A stretch of 64,000 bases of DNA from an uncultured Treponema sp. (GTDB lineage Bacteria > Spirochaetota > Spirochaetia > Treponematales > Treponemataceae), in contig CAJPOF010000003.1 of NCBI GenBank assembly GCA_905372235.1, positions 6,373 through 70,372 of the forward strand, given 5' to 3'. The position numbers and the translations under genes are program-made. The notes beneath the pieces were generated by a model. The model had not been told where the DNA came from. It saw only the letters and a list, made by a program, of their open reading frames with translations, and did not search any database. Shown here one piece after another: positions 17,132-27,300 of the stretch; within the stretch, counting starts at the first letter, position 1, and the number at the start of each line of letters is the position of its first letter.

Positions 17132-17864
17132 ACAAAGAATAAACATCGTGGGCGTGCCGGTAGACATTCTCCGTCCGGAAAACCTTGAAAAAGAAATCCT
17201 CATGCTTTTGGAAAAAGACGGTCCAAAACAGATTGTATTCCTTTCGATTTGGGATTTGCTGAAAGCCCGCCATCGGGGAGAATTCCAAAACTGCATAAAA
17301 AATGCGGACCTTATAATTCCGATTTCAAAAAGCATACTCCGTGGAGCCGCGTTCCTTAAAAAAGACGTTCCGGTAAGGTACAATCCGTTCGAGGCGGTAA
17401 TCTCAATAATGAGCGTCCTTGATGCGCATCTAAAATCGATTTATCTTTTGGGTTCACGAAGCCAGACATTGAAAATAGCCGAACAGAATGTCCGGGACAC
17501 ATTTCCCACGCTGAAAATAGTCGGCAGATATCACGGATTCTATTCAAAATCGATGGAAGAAGGAATAATCAAATCGATATACAAGTCAACTCCGTCGCTG
17601 GTGCTGCTAAGCGAGGGCATAAAAGACAAAAACCTGTGGCCATACAAACGCAGGGAAAATTTCAAAACGAGCATATTTCTTTACTTCAAAGAATCCATGG
17701 GAATTTTTTCCAAGAGGATTAAGCGCATCGATGAAGACACATTCCGGCGGGGACACGAAATCTTTCATGAAGTCGTAAGGAATCCGCTGAAAATCTTTCT
17801 TCTATTGCCATATCTTTGGTACAATTTTCTTTTGGTGATTCACAGAATTTTCAAAAAGGAATAG
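17124..17864 (+). CDS. WecG/TagA/CpsF-family glycosyltransferase-like protein
   Basis: 246 aa. The start NIVGVPVDILRPENLEKEI, the YLLGSRSQTLKIAEQNVRDTFPTLKIVGRYHGFY core and following helix resemble GT26 (WecG/TagA) enzymes, which add ManNAc-type sugars to undecaprenyl-linked acceptors. The usual GxP-QE-W motif is not intact: only LSEGIKDKNLWPYKRR is found, and the catalytic Asp near the N terminus is not obvious. A hydrophobic C-terminal stretch (IFLLLPYLWYNFLLVI) could bind the membrane. It overlaps rsmE by 8 nt. It may be an active divergent enzyme or a non-catalytic relative. Confidence 0.65.
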   Translation: MNKQRINIVGVPVDILRPENLEKEILMLLEKDGPKQIVFLSIWDLLKARHRGEFQNCIKNADLIIPISKSILRGAAFLKKDVPVRYNPFEAVISIMSVLDAHLKSIYLLGSRSQTLKIAEQNVRDTFPTLKIVGRYHGFYSKSMEEGIIKSIYKSTPSLVLLSEGIKDKNLWPYKRRENFKTSIFLYFKESMGIFSKRIKRIDEDTFRRGHEIFHEVVRNPLKIFLLLPYLWYNFLLVIHRIFKKE

Positions 17865-17875
17865 ATTCCGTTCGT

Positions 17876-18610
17876 TTACATGCGATTTTTTGACACAAGT
17901 CCAGCCGCCTTTGAAAAGACCTTTTCTATATATTTCGCCTCGCTTTCTGAAATCGCCGCCCTTGACAAAATGCTTTTCCAAAAATGTTCCATGTCGCCTT
18001 TTCCAGTAACTTTGAAAAATCCGATTTTCTGAAGATTTTCGGAAATAGATTTTACCGTGCCGTCGATTCTTTCCAAAGTCAAAGGCGTATAGCCCGTCAA
18101 ATGCTCATTTTTCTGTCTGAAAAGATGATATGAAATTATCTGAACGGCATGAGAAAGATTCAGCGAGCCGAATTTTTCCGATGACGGGATTGTGATTCCC
18201 ACCGTACATTGCGATAATTGCTCGTCCGTAAGCCCCGTCCGTTCATTTCCGAACACCACCGCCACATTCTGACCGTCGTTGCCCGAGCCTGAGATAAAAT
18301 CTGCGGTTTTTGAAAATTCTTCAGGGAAATAAAGTTTTCCTTTGCGTTTCTGCCCTCGCCGCCTGGTAGTGCCCGCCGCAATCGCACAATCTTTCGTGGC
18401 ATCTTTTATGGAATCAAAAAATTCTGCGTTGTCGTAAATATAAGATGCATGTATCGCAAGGACATGGATTTTCTCCGCATCATAGTCGTCCTTTTTTCCG
18501 ACAATCCGCAGATGTGTTATATCGTTGTTCGCCATCGCTCTGCAAGCAGAACCGATGTTCCTGCATTCGCTAGGATGATCAAGCACTATGTAAATTTTAT
18601 TCAAATCCAT
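17876..18610 (-). CDS. SpoU-type RNA 2'-O-methyltransferase, TrmJ-like
   Basis: 244 aa from ATG 18610; the longer frame to 18655 adds residues that do not fit the family. SPOUT (TrmH/SpoU) motifs: IVLDHPSECRNIGSACRAM near the N terminus, VAVVFGNERTGLTDEQL (motif 2) and TIPSSEKFGSLNLSHAVQIISYHLF (motif 3). TrmJ methylates the 2'-O of position 32 in tRNAs; the exact target here is inferred. The C-terminal helical part matches TrmJ-type extension. There is no Shine-Dalgarno; TATACT ends 7 nt upstream. Convergent with the glycosyltransferase gene. Confidence 0.85.
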   Translation of the reverse strand: MDLNKIYIVLDHPSECRNIGSACRAMANNDITHLRIVGKKDDYDAEKIHVLAIHASYIYDNAEFFDSIKDATKDCAIAAGTTRRRGQKRKGKLYFPEEFSKTADFISGSGNDGQNVAVVFGNERTGLTDEQLSQCTVGITIPSSEKFGSLNLSHAVQIISYHLFRQKNEHLTGYTPLTLERIDGTVKSISENLQKIGFFKVTGKGDMEHFWKSILSRAAISESEAKYIEKVFSKAAGLVSKNRM

Positions 18611-18617
18611 GGAAGAA

Positions 18618-18623
18618 AGTATA
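18618..18623 (-). promoter_or_regulatory. Putative -10 of the TrmJ-like gene, 7 nt from the start codon
   Basis: TATACT on the minus strand, five of six consensus positions; the ATG follows after 7 nt. No convincing -35 was found. Confidence 0.4.
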
Positions 18624-19267
18624 CATGAGTTCAAAGAATTTTTATATCGCCGCAAAAAGTGATTTTGTTTTCAAAATCCATAAAATCTCCTTAATAAAAA
18701 CTCAAAACAAAGTCTGAAAAGTTGCGAATCGTTTTATGATTAAACTGAAAATAAAACTCATCATACAATGCTCTATCCTCCAGGGCTTCAGTATAAAAAA
18801 TCAGCTGCACTCCCGGCAGAAGCCCTGCCGTTCACCGCGGCTGACCGTAATCGGAATCAGACTGCGAGGACTTTTTTGCCAAAAAATTTGCTTGCCATCG
18901 GTCAGAGCGGCTCGGCGGCATTGCCGCTGCCTTGCGTTCCGCCTTTCTTATTTTTTACTATGTCGTTTTTCTGTGTATACATTTTTCATGCGTAAGCCCT
19001 GCTCCATCCTTGTACAAGATTTCCATGTAAAGTAGAATATCCGTATTTAGGTCAAATATCCGGTTTAGAGGCAAACACAAAATCATGTTATGTTCCGGCG
19101 GTCGTCCAAATTAGCCGTGGATGGACTTTTAAAGGCTTCCTGTATTTTCGGCTTTGCAGGCAGATTCGGCAATGAATGCGGAGAACGTAGCGTGGTTTTA
19201 TTTTGATTTCAAAACCGAAAACCGACCAATTCGATTTTCTTTATAAACATGCTTTTTCGGAGGATAG
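18624..19267. other. Long intergenic region upstream of livHMGF
   Basis: About 640 nt without a recognisable gene. It contains dispersed repeat 2 copy 1 (18795-18863), a GC-rich hairpin near 18910-18930 (GGCGGC-ATT-GCCGCT), and a tandem direct repeat AATATCCG...TTTAG at 19036 and 19055 with a 19-nt period. A strong GGAGG Shine-Dalgarno precedes livH. No clear promoter was fixed. Confidence 0.5.
18795..18863. repeat. Dispersed intergenic repeat family 2, copy 1
   Basis: Matches 40268-40330: shared AAAAAATC-GCTGCACT, CCTGCCGTTCACCGC and GGAATC-GACT blocks. The outer stem CAGCTGC/GCGGCTG corresponds to CGGCTGC/GCAGCC in copy 2; one base pair changes A-T to G-C while keeping pairing. The two copies lie upstream of livH and downstream of livK. 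Confidence 0.6.
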
Positions 19268-20185
19268 ATGAACGCCAGCACCATGCTATTGCAGCAGCTC
19301 ATAAACGGGCTTACATTGGGAAGCATTTACGCATTGATTGCCCTTGGCTACACGATGGTCTACGGAATCGTAAAACTCATAAACTTTGCCCACGGGGACA
19401 TCATGATGATGGGAGCCTACGCCGGATATTTCGTGCTTATGGCGCTTTCACCGACGGTTCCGGGAATGCTTGGAGCGTTCGTCTCCGCAATGCTTCTGTG
19501 CGGACTTCTTGCGCTTTTTATCGAACGACTTGCCTATAGACCGCTACGAAATGCGCCCCGCCTGAACTCTTTGATTACTGCAATTGCCGTGGAACTTATA
19601 CTTCAGAATATGATGAGGGTGCTGCCGTTCGTAGGTCCTAATCCAAGGCAATTTCCTACGATGAAAATCGTAAATTTCAGTCTTCTGAAAAATTCGGAAA
19701 ATGTTCTGCTTTCAATATCGAACCTTCAGCTTATCGTGGTTGTATCAAGCATAATTTTGATGGCTGTTCTTAATTTTATCGTAAACAAGACAAAGACCGG
19801 GAAAGCCATGCAAGCCGTCTCGTATGACCTTGGAGCGTCCGCCCTGATGGGAATAAACGTAAACAAAACCATCGCAATTACATTTTTGATTGGTTCTGTG
19901 CTTGCGGGCGCAGGCGGAGTTCTTTACGCTACGGCATATCCGCAAGTCGATCCTATGCTGGGATACATACCCGGTCTAAAAGCATTCGTGGCGGCTGTTC
20001 TCGGCGGAATAGGTTCTATTCCCGGTGCGATGGTGGGCGGCGTGCTTCTTGGTATTGTGGAAACATTGACAAAAGGATATTTGAGTTCCCAATACGCCGA
20101 TGCGATTTCCTACGCCCTCTTAATAATAATTCTTCTTGTAAAACCTACAGGAATTTTCGGCAGAAAAAAAACTGTAAAAGTATAG
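19268..20185 (+). CDS. livH: Branched-chain amino acid ABC transporter permease LivH
   Basis: 305 aa polytopic inner-membrane protein. Family features: QQLINGLTLGSIYALIALGYTMVYG, KLINFAHGDIMMMGAY, AFVAAVLGGIGSIPGAMVGG and a final LLVKPTGIFGRK. It forms the permease heterodimer with LivM, driven by LivG and LivF, importing Leu/Ile/Val or related amides bound by a periplasmic LivK-type protein. A GGAGG Shine-Dalgarno lies just upstream. First gene of livHMGF; the spacing to livM is 9 nt. Confidence 0.95.
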   Translation: MNASTMLLQQLINGLTLGSIYALIALGYTMVYGIVKLINFAHGDIMMMGAYAGYFVLMALSPTVPGMLGAFVSAMLLCGLLALFIERLAYRPLRNAPRLNSLITAIAVELILQNMMRVLPFVGPNPRQFPTMKIVNFSLLKNSENVLLSISNLQLIVVVSSIILMAVLNFIVNKTKTGKAMQAVSYDLGASALMGINVNKTIAITFLIGSVLAGAGGVLYATAYPQVDPMLGYIPGLKAFVAAVLGGIGSIPGAMVGGVLLGIVETLTKGYLSSQYADAISYALLIIILLVKPTGIFGRKKTVKV

Positions 20186-20194
20186 GGGAACAGA

Positions 20195-21247
20195 ATGACA
20201 AAAATGAAAAACAAAAACATACGGAACTTTCTGCTTCTTTTGATTGTGTCGCTTCTTTTTGTGGGTCTTCCAACGATCCTTTCGGCAGTTGGAGCGTTAA
20301 GCGCATATACTGCCGGTGTAATTTCGCTTGCAGGAATAAACGCAATAATGGCAATCAGCGTGAATATAATTTCCGGCATAACAGGACAACTTTCACTTGG
20401 GCAGGCAGGATTCATGGCGCTCGGCGGATATGCGACAATCATCTTTACGAATGTGTGCCATATTCCCCTTCCGATTTCGATGATTCTTGCGGCATTGATC
20501 ACTGCGGTTTTCGGATTCCTGATAGGCTTTCCCACGCTTAAACTGGAAGGCGACTACCTTGCAATCGTCACCCTTGCGTTCGGTGAAATAATCCGAGTGG
20601 TTCTTGTAAACCTAAAATCCGTCACAGGAGGCCCGAACGGCTACACATTTCCCACAGTTTTGACATTAAACCCCACTGTGGCAGTCCTTTCGATTTCCGT
20701 GCTTCTTGTGACAGTAATCGTTCTAATCCAAAACTTCATCCGGTCTTCTTACGGAAGAGCGATTCTTGCCGTAAGGGAAGACGAAATTGCCGCCCGTTCT
20801 TCGGGAATCCATGTTTTCAGGTACAAAATGGCAGGCTTTGTGATTGCCTCTTTTGTGGCAGGACTCGGCGGCTCTCTTTACGTCATGTATGTCGGCTTCA
20901 TAAAACCGGACCAAGCATCGTTCGCAAAATCCGTGGACTACCTAATCTTCGTGGTTCTTGGCGGCATGGGGTCGATGACGGGAAGCGTTCTTGCCTCATA
21001 CGTGCTGACCTTCGTTCAGGAATGGCTCAGATTCTTGCAGAACTACCGACTCCTTCTATATCCTGTCGTATTGATAATCGTGATGCTTTTCAGACCGCAA
21101 GGACTTTTGGGAACAAAAGAATTTTCTTTCGTAAAGACATTCGAATGGCTTTGTTCAGGCGGAATAAAAACCGTAATTCCAAACCTGAAGAATCGCATTG
21201 CGGCACTTAAATCTGCAAAATCCAAAACCATAAAGGAGGCAAAATAA
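20195..21247 (+). CDS. livM: Branched-chain amino acid ABC transporter permease LivM
   Basis: 350 aa polytopic membrane protein. Family motifs include AGVISLAGINAIMAISVNIISGITGQLSLGQAGFMALGGY (in sections), TLKLEGDYLAIVTLAFGEIIRVV, LKSVTGGPNGYTFP, REDEIAARSSGI and FVVLGGMGSMTGSVL. Partner of LivH in the membrane core of the importer. GGGGAA Shine-Dalgarno. The stop codon overlaps the livG start by one base (TAATG), implying translational coupling. Confidence 0.95.
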   Translation: MTKMKNKNIRNFLLLLIVSLLFVGLPTILSAVGALSAYTAGVISLAGINAIMAISVNIISGITGQLSLGQAGFMALGGYATIIFTNVCHIPLPISMILAALITAVFGFLIGFPTLKLEGDYLAIVTLAFGEIIRVVLVNLKSVTGGPNGYTFPTVLTLNPTVAVLSISVLLVTVIVLIQNFIRSSYGRAILAVREDEIAARSSGIHVFRYKMAGFVIASFVAGLGGSLYVMYVGFIKPDQASFAKSVDYLIFVVLGGMGSMTGSVLASYVLTFVQEWLRFLQNYRLLLYPVVLIIVMLFRPQGLLGTKEFSFVKTFEWLCSGGIKTVIPNLKNRIAALKSAKSKTIKEAK

Positions 21248-22038
21248 TGAGCGAAGAAAAAAAACTGATTCTTCAAGCTTCCGACATTTCCATCATTTTT
21301 GGAGGACTTTGCGCAGTCGGCGATGCAAGTTTTGAACTCCGAGAAGGCGAACTTGTAGGTCTTATAGGACCGAACGGCGCCGGAAAGACAACAATGTTCA
21401 ACATGGTAAGTGGAATTTACACTCCGACTTCGGGGCAACTTTCGTTCTGGGACAGGGACGACAAAGTTCACATAATAAACAAAGCCGGAGCCGCAAGGCT
21501 AAACAAACTTGGAATTGCCCGCACCTTTCAGAACATACGCCTCTTCGGAAATCTTTCAGTGATGGACAACGTAAAAATCGCACTCCACGGCTCAAGAATA
21601 TCAAATCCGCTCGATGTAATCTTCAGAACGCCCGCATTCCGGAGAGACGAAGAGTTGATGACGGAAAAAGTAATGAACCTTCTTCAACTTTTCAAAATCG
21701 ACGGAAAGGCGGATGAGCTTGCAAAAAACCTTCCCTACGGAGAGCAGCGCAAACTTGAAATCGTGCGTGCGCTCGCATCAAGACCAAGGCTTCTGCTGCT
21801 TGACGAGCCGGCAGCCGGCATGAATCCGCAGGAAACAAAGGAACTCATGGAGATGATTGCCTTCATAAGACATGAATTCAACCTTACAATCCTTTTGATA
21901 GAACACGACATGAAACTTGTGATGGGAATCTGCGAACGAATCATGGTACTGAATTACGGAAGAATCATCGCTATGGGAAGTCCGTCCGAAATAAAATCCG
22001 ACCCGCAGGTCATAAAAGCTTATCTGGGAAACAGTTAG
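21247..22038 (+). CDS. livG: Branched-chain amino acid ABC transporter ATP-binding protein LivG
   Basis: 263 aa ABC ATPase. Walker [13 protein letters not shown] (about residues 40-50), Q-loop [12 protein letters not shown] signature [15 protein letters not shown], Walker [16 protein letters not shown] and the H-loop LIEHDM. LivG differs from LivF by the longer Q-loop insert ([20 protein letters not shown]). AGGAGG Shine-Dalgarno inside the livM end. Cytoplasmic motor subunit. Confidence 0.95.
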   Translation: MSEEKKLILQASDISIIFGGLCAVGDASFELREGELVGLIGPNGAGKTTMFNMVSGIYTPTSGQLSFWDRDDKVHIINKAGAARLNKLGIARTFQNIRLFGNLSVMDNVKIALHGSRISNPLDVIFRTPAFRRDEELMTEKVMNLLQLFKIDGKADELAKNLPYGEQRKLEIVRALASRPRLLLLDEPAAGMNPQETKELMEMIAFIRHEFNLTILLIEHDMKLVMGICERIMVLNYGRIIAMGSPSEIKSDPQVIKAYLGNS

Positions 22039-22054
22039 GACTGGGAGGAAAATC

Positions 22055-22762
22055 ATGATGCTTGAAGTAAAAGATCTTAACGTTTCTTACGGAGCGATAA
22101 AAGCCTTAAAAGGAATAAGTTTCAATGTTGACGAAGGCGAAATCATCACACTCATAGGTTCAAACGGCGCTGGAAAGACAACGACATTGCATTCAGTTTC
22201 TAACCTGATAAAAAAGCAGTCAGGAACGATTTTTTTCGAAGGGAACGATATAACAACTCTCACAGCGGACAAAATCGTAAGGCAACATCTTATTCAAGTT
22301 CCGGAAGGCCGCCGCATTTTCGCAAATCTTTCCGTAAAAGAAAACCTTGAACTGGGCGCATTCCTACGAAACGATAAGGCGGAAATCAAAAAGGACCTGG
22401 AAAAAGTTTTTGTGCTTTTCCCACGCCTTAAAGAACGCCTAAAACAAAATGCCGGGACGCTAAGCGGCGGCGAACAGCAAATGCTCGCAATGGGACGAGC
22501 GTTAATGTCAAAACCAAAACTCCTGCTTTTGGACGAACCATCAATGGGACTCGCCCCAATACTTGTCGATGAAATTTTCGAGATAATAAAAAGAATAAAT
22601 GCCGACGGGACAACGATTCTTTTGGTGGAACAGAACGCATTCAAGGCTCTGTCGATTGCGGATAGGGCATATATTTTGGAAACAGGAAATATCATAAAAG
22701 AAGGAAAAGCCTGCGACCTTATAAATGACGATTCCGTAAAGAACGCATACCTCGGCGGATAG
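22055..22762 (+). CDS. livF: Branched-chain amino acid ABC transporter ATP-binding protein LivF
   Basis: 235 aa ABC ATPase. Walker A GSNGAGKTTTL, Q-loop QVPEGRRIFANLSV (typical of LivF), signature LSGGEQQMLAMGRAL, Walker B LLLLDEPSMGLAP and the H-loop switch VEQNA, where LivF members usually have Gln-Asn. A GGGAGG Shine-Dalgarno precedes two consecutive ATG codons. Last gene of the operon, followed by a strong intrinsic terminator. Confidence 0.95.
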   Translation: MMLEVKDLNVSYGAIKALKGISFNVDEGEIITLIGSNGAGKTTTLHSVSNLIKKQSGTIFFEGNDITTLTADKIVRQHLIQVPEGRRIFANLSVKENLELGAFLRNDKAEIKKDLEKVFVLFPRLKERLKQNAGTLSGGEQQMLAMGRALMSKPKLLLLDEPSMGLAPILVDEIFEIIKRINADGTTILLVEQNAFKALSIADRAYILETGNIIKEGKACDLINDDSVKNAYLGG

Positions 22763-22800
22763 AAGGAAATTAAATTTACAAAACTGGCGGGAAATTATAT

Positions 22801-22850
22801 AAAAACGACAGCGACCTGAAAAATGAATTTTCGGGTCGCTGTCGTTTTTT
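22801..22850 (+). terminator. Rho-independent terminator of livHMGF
   Basis: Perfect 16-bp stem: AAAAACGACAGCGACC (22801-22816) with GGTCGCTGTCGTTTTT (22834-22849), ending in a T-run. Being symmetrical in A/T tails it could also stop leftward transcription of the lipoprotein gene that ends at 22964. Confidence 0.9.
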
Positions 22851-22963
22851 AGTTTGGTTCGTAAGTTCGGAATCTGAAATCCGTATTACGTATCAAAAAT
22901 TTCGGAAAAATCCCAGAAAACTGTCCAAAACTTCACTTTTTAGACAATTTTCTTGATTTTTAT

Positions 22964-24211
22964 TTAGAATTGGAATCCTAAGTTTCCGCCTCCTTCCGAA
23001 CCTGTCGCCTGTTGTACAGTTACGTTTACAGTATCTGTCTTATCTTCAAAATGAGCTACGGCAGTTGCAGTTCCTACAGATTTTCCCGTTACAGTATAAT
23101 CACTCAACGATGCAAAATCATTTTCAGCCATCGTGTAAGTAACAGTAACGGACTTTGTGTTCCCGTCGGAATAATGCGCAATCGCCTCTTTCTCAAGTTC
23201 AACGGTTTTCCCAACCGCAACAGACACATTTTTTGCCGTAGCACCGACTTCTATTCTATCCAGCACAGGAGGGTCGATTTTTACGTCCACCGTAGCCGAC
23301 TTGCTGTTCCCGTTAGAATCCGTGTATGTGGCTGTCAAAGTTGTGGAGCCTGTCTTTATTCCTTTTAGCATTGTTCCCGTAACCGTTGCCGTATTGCTAT
23401 CGCCGGAAACATATGTTGGCGTTACCGGCAAAATTCCGGCATTTTTGTAAGTCGCCTGTGCAGTAAGTTTTGTAGAAAGATCAAACTCATTTCCTTCATT
23501 TAAGACAATATTTGAAGGCTCTACCGTAAAAGTCTGAAGCACATCATCAGCTCCAATCGCAGAACTTACGGTTACATTTATCGTATCGGTTTTTCCTTCA
23601 AATGTAGTAGTGATTGAGGTTTTTCCCGCAGCCATACCCTGCACTTTTAGTCCCGACAACTTAATGTAAGTTTCCGAGGCATCATTGGTTTTATAGGTAG
23701 GCTTTACAGTCTTTGTCATTCCGTCGTTATATTTTGCGGTAACAGTCTCAGAAAGAGTTACCGTAGAATTGACTTGCAACGCAATGGACTTCTGAGAAAC
23801 CTCGATTCCGACAAGGCGAAGAGGTTCTTTTGCCGCTACATCAAACTCAAACCTTTCAAGACGACTTTCACTGACCCCTTCGTAAGTTGGCATCACACTT
23901 CCATGACCTAAAAAATCCGCGCATAGCGTTCTGCCATCAAGTGCCATTTTGCAACTGGTTCCCAAAACTGTATATTTAAGTTTTGTATCCACTATCCCGA
24001 TGGATTTTGTCTGACCGTCGGAATATTTTATCATGGAGATAAGCTCAACCTTGTTACCGACAACGATTTTGTTCAGTTTGGCTTTTGTTTCTTCAGTCAA
24101 TTCGATTGACTCCACTGTAACTTCAGCAGCTACCTGAGGTTTGCATGAAGACAACAAAAATGTCATCAACATAGCAGAAATAATTCCAAAAAATCTGAAT
24201 GTTATTTTCAT
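22964..24211 (-). CDS. Lipoprotein with bacterial Ig-like repeats
   Basis: 415 aa. Signal peptide with lipobox LLSSC (Cys about residue 23). The mature part has about four Ig-like/BIG2-type units, each with a Thr/Val-rich strand pattern: SIELTEETKAKLNKIVVGNKVEL, GIEVSQKSIALQVNSTVTLSETV, FTVEPSNIVLNEGNEFDLS and RIEVGATAKNVSVAVGKTVEL mark the unit starts, and YSDG/YNDG...TKS/TKT recur. Short Gly-rich end (SEGGGNLGFQF). Surface-exposed structural or adhesive role is inferred. AGGAG Shine-Dalgarno. Downstream of the amylase gene in the same direction (142 nt gap), so may be expressed with it. Confidence 0.8.
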   Translation of the reverse strand: MKITFRFFGIISAMLMTFLLSSCKPQVAAEVTVESIELTEETKAKLNKIVVGNKVELISMIKYSDGQTKSIGIVDTKLKYTVLGTSCKMALDGRTLCADFLGHGSVMPTYEGVSESRLERFEFDVAAKEPLRLVGIEVSQKSIALQVNSTVTLSETVTAKYNDGMTKTVKPTYKTNDASETYIKLSGLKVQGMAAGKTSITTTFEGKTDTINVTVSSAIGADDVLQTFTVEPSNIVLNEGNEFDLSTKLTAQATYKNAGILPVTPTYVSGDSNTATVTGTMLKGIKTGSTTLTATYTDSNGNSKSATVDVKIDPPVLDRIEVGATAKNVSVAVGKTVELEKEAIAHYSDGNTKSVTVTYTMAENDFASLSDYTVTGKSVGTATAVAHFEDKTDTVNVTVQQATGSEGGGNLGFQF

Positions 24212-24353
24212 TTTTTTCTCCTAAACGTAAAACTGAAAACACTCTCATTACATAATATCACAAATTTATATCTGCATACAAAGCAAAATTTCTCCGATTT
24301 TCGCTTTTTTTCAGATTAAAGACGCAAAATGTACTTTTTCTGCATCTGAGTTC

Positions 24354-27300
24354 CTATTTTAAATAAAATCCATCTTTCCCGATTTTGCCTGTAATATCAC
24401 AACCGCGCAGACTTGTGTTCACATAAACACGCATATTGTTTCCGCCGCAGCCTGATGTGGCAATTGCACCTCCTTCTGTAATAGATTTTGTATCTCCTGT
24501 AACAACGTCAATGTAAGTTCCGCCGGGAAGTCCGGAGAACGTAGCATCTCCATTTATAGTCACAAGTGCAAAGCTGTCAACTTCGCTGTCCGTGTAGCGT
24601 CTTTTAAAAGCGATAGAACCGGAGCAGTTTTCTGTGGAATATTGACCTTTTCGTAACGCCGGAATCGAACGCCTTATTTTGTTCAAACGAATTATGTGCT
24701 GAGAAAGTTCATGATTCAATGTATCGGCTACAGTTCCGCTCGCCGTGAACTCGCCGTAATCCGTCGCAACCACATTTCCTTCAAGATGAGTTCCGAAATA
24801 GGCGCGCCCGGATTGTTCAAGGCTGGTGCGTGTGTTCGCAGGATCAATAGGCATTCCTTTTTTGAACTCGATTTCAGAACCGTAATAAATGCACGGAATT
24901 CCTCGGAATGTGAACATAAGATTTAATTTATCAGGCCAAGAACCGTTGAACCGCTGACCTTCCGGAGCGTTGTCCGGCGCATAATCGTGGCTGTCAACGT
25001 ATGTAACATTCCATGTAGCGTCGTTGAAATCGGGGTCGTTTGTGCATACGGCGGTCGAGAACGCATCCTGCGCTGAACTGAACGCCCAGTGCATGGGAAA
25101 ATCTATCTGGTCAAGGTGGCTTCGCATGCTGTAGTCGGGAGCATGATAATTGTTTCCCTTCAGAAGATGGTTTGCAATTCCATCCGCCCAAGCAGGATGC
25201 GAAAAATCGCTCTTGTATGCAGAAAAATGTGCGGAGGCAGCAGAACTGTTTGAGTCCGCATCCGTTGAACTCCAGCCGAACGAAGAATCCTCCTTCCAAG
25301 TGTAGAAAGCAGGCGAAAGAGCCGGAACACCTTCATTCCAGCGTCCACGGTATCGTGCGCAAGTCTCGCCGAAAATATAAAAATCATCGCCGCCTGCCTG
25401 CATGAACGCAGGAATGAACTCTTCGTTGAATGTAAGACGACTTATATGCTTCACGGTATCGATGCGGAAAGCATCCACTCCCATGTTTATGTAGTTCACA
25501 TAGCAGTTTTTCAGATAATTGAAAACAATCGGATTTTCCGTGTTCAGGTCTACGCAATCGCCTGCCATCTGTCCCAACTGGCAATTTTCGCTGTTCCAAT
25601 CAATCACCTTTGTGTGATGGTAGATTTTTTCGGTATCGATAGAATCTTCCTTCATCGCATTTATTCTTGCCCCGTACTGAACCGCACCCGTGGACGAATC
25701 GTAATCCGACGCACCTTTCATGCTAAGACCAGCCATGAGTTTTGAATATGCGTTTCCGTCAGCTGCGACTTTCATGAACGGACTACAAGAAATTGAAGAT
25801 GGAGTGGGTATATCAGGATTTATGTACGGCGAACTTTCTTTTTCGAACATCTTGAACAGATTCCTTTCGCCGAAATTTCCCGTGTGGTTCAGAACAATAT
25901 CCTGAATCACCTTGATTCCCTTTTCGTGGCAGGCATCTATCAAATCCTGATAAGAAAAATTCTTGGATTCATAACGTGGGTCAACACGACTAAAATCGTA
26001 GGCATGGTATCCGTGATAGTCTATTCCCGACGAATTTTCCACCACAGGCGTAATCCAAACCGCACTGAACCCCAACGCCTTTATGTAATCAAGTTTTTCC
26101 GCAAGTCCCTTAAAATCGCCGCGCCAACCGCAGTCTCCGTCGCTGAACTTTAGATATTCTCCGCCTTCGTCCCAGCAGTACCGATTGTTGGAAGCGTCTC
26201 CGTCGTAGAACCGTGTCGTCATAAGAAAGTAGATTGATTCGTCCCTAAAATCGGAAGAAACGTTTTTCAAGACCGTAACATTCTTTACAGCCGGAGCGGA
26301 AATTTCCCCGTCATTGTCCGTTACAGTCACGGAAATAGTAACCGCAGTTCCCTCATCGGAAGGCATTTTGACTTTTACAGTATCCGTCCCATCTCCCGAA
26401 ACAATTGTAGCCCCCGAAATGCTCCACACGTACGAAGAAATAGTTCCGCCGTTTTTATCGTAAGATTCTTTTGCGGAATATTTTTTTTCACTTCCCACGG
26501 AAGCCCTTGCAGCACCCGAAACAACCGCTACCGGCGGAAGATTTTTATTCTGCGTGGAAAAAGAAACGCTTTTTGACTCGGAACGATTTCCTGCCGTATC
26601 AAAAACGGTACAATTCACCGTATATCCCGAATTCTGAACGAAACTTGTATCCCAAGAAAAGATTCCGTTAAAAGCCTTGCCGGAAAGTTCAAGTTCACCG
26701 ATTTTTTTGCCGTCGGAAAGAGCGATTTCAGCCCTTGAAAGCCCCATGTTGTCGGTCGCTTGCACCGAAAAATCAACGTTGCCGCTTACAATTCCGTTTT
26801 TGTCCGAAGAAAACGCAACCAGGTCAGGCGCAACCGAATCTTCAGGATTGGATTCGTACCATTTCCCTTTTAAATACCACCATTCTCCGGCAGTTCTTGA
26901 CAAATCTGCAGTCTTTCCGCCCCAATCGTTGCCTGCGTTCGGCTTAAATATTAATTTTGACGAAGCGCAAGGAATTTCATAAGCGTACCATGAACCCGAT
27001 TCGGGATTCATCTCGACATGGACTTTTTCTAGCGTGGAGTTTCCGTTTTCCCAAAGATAGGCATACCTGTACTGCGCATGAACGAATATTTTATCCAAAA
27101 GCGGAACAACATCATCGCCGGAAGCCGGATTTTCCACGGAAACCTTTATTTCTCCGTCCGAAGATTCCGAAGGGTCGGCGGTAAGAAAATTCGTTCCGTC
27201 ATACCAAAAAGTTCCGGTGCAACCCGAATGAAGTTCCGGATCGGATTTGTTCAGTTTGAAATAAATTTCCTTTCCAGTCATTCGGGACTTTATAGAAGAA

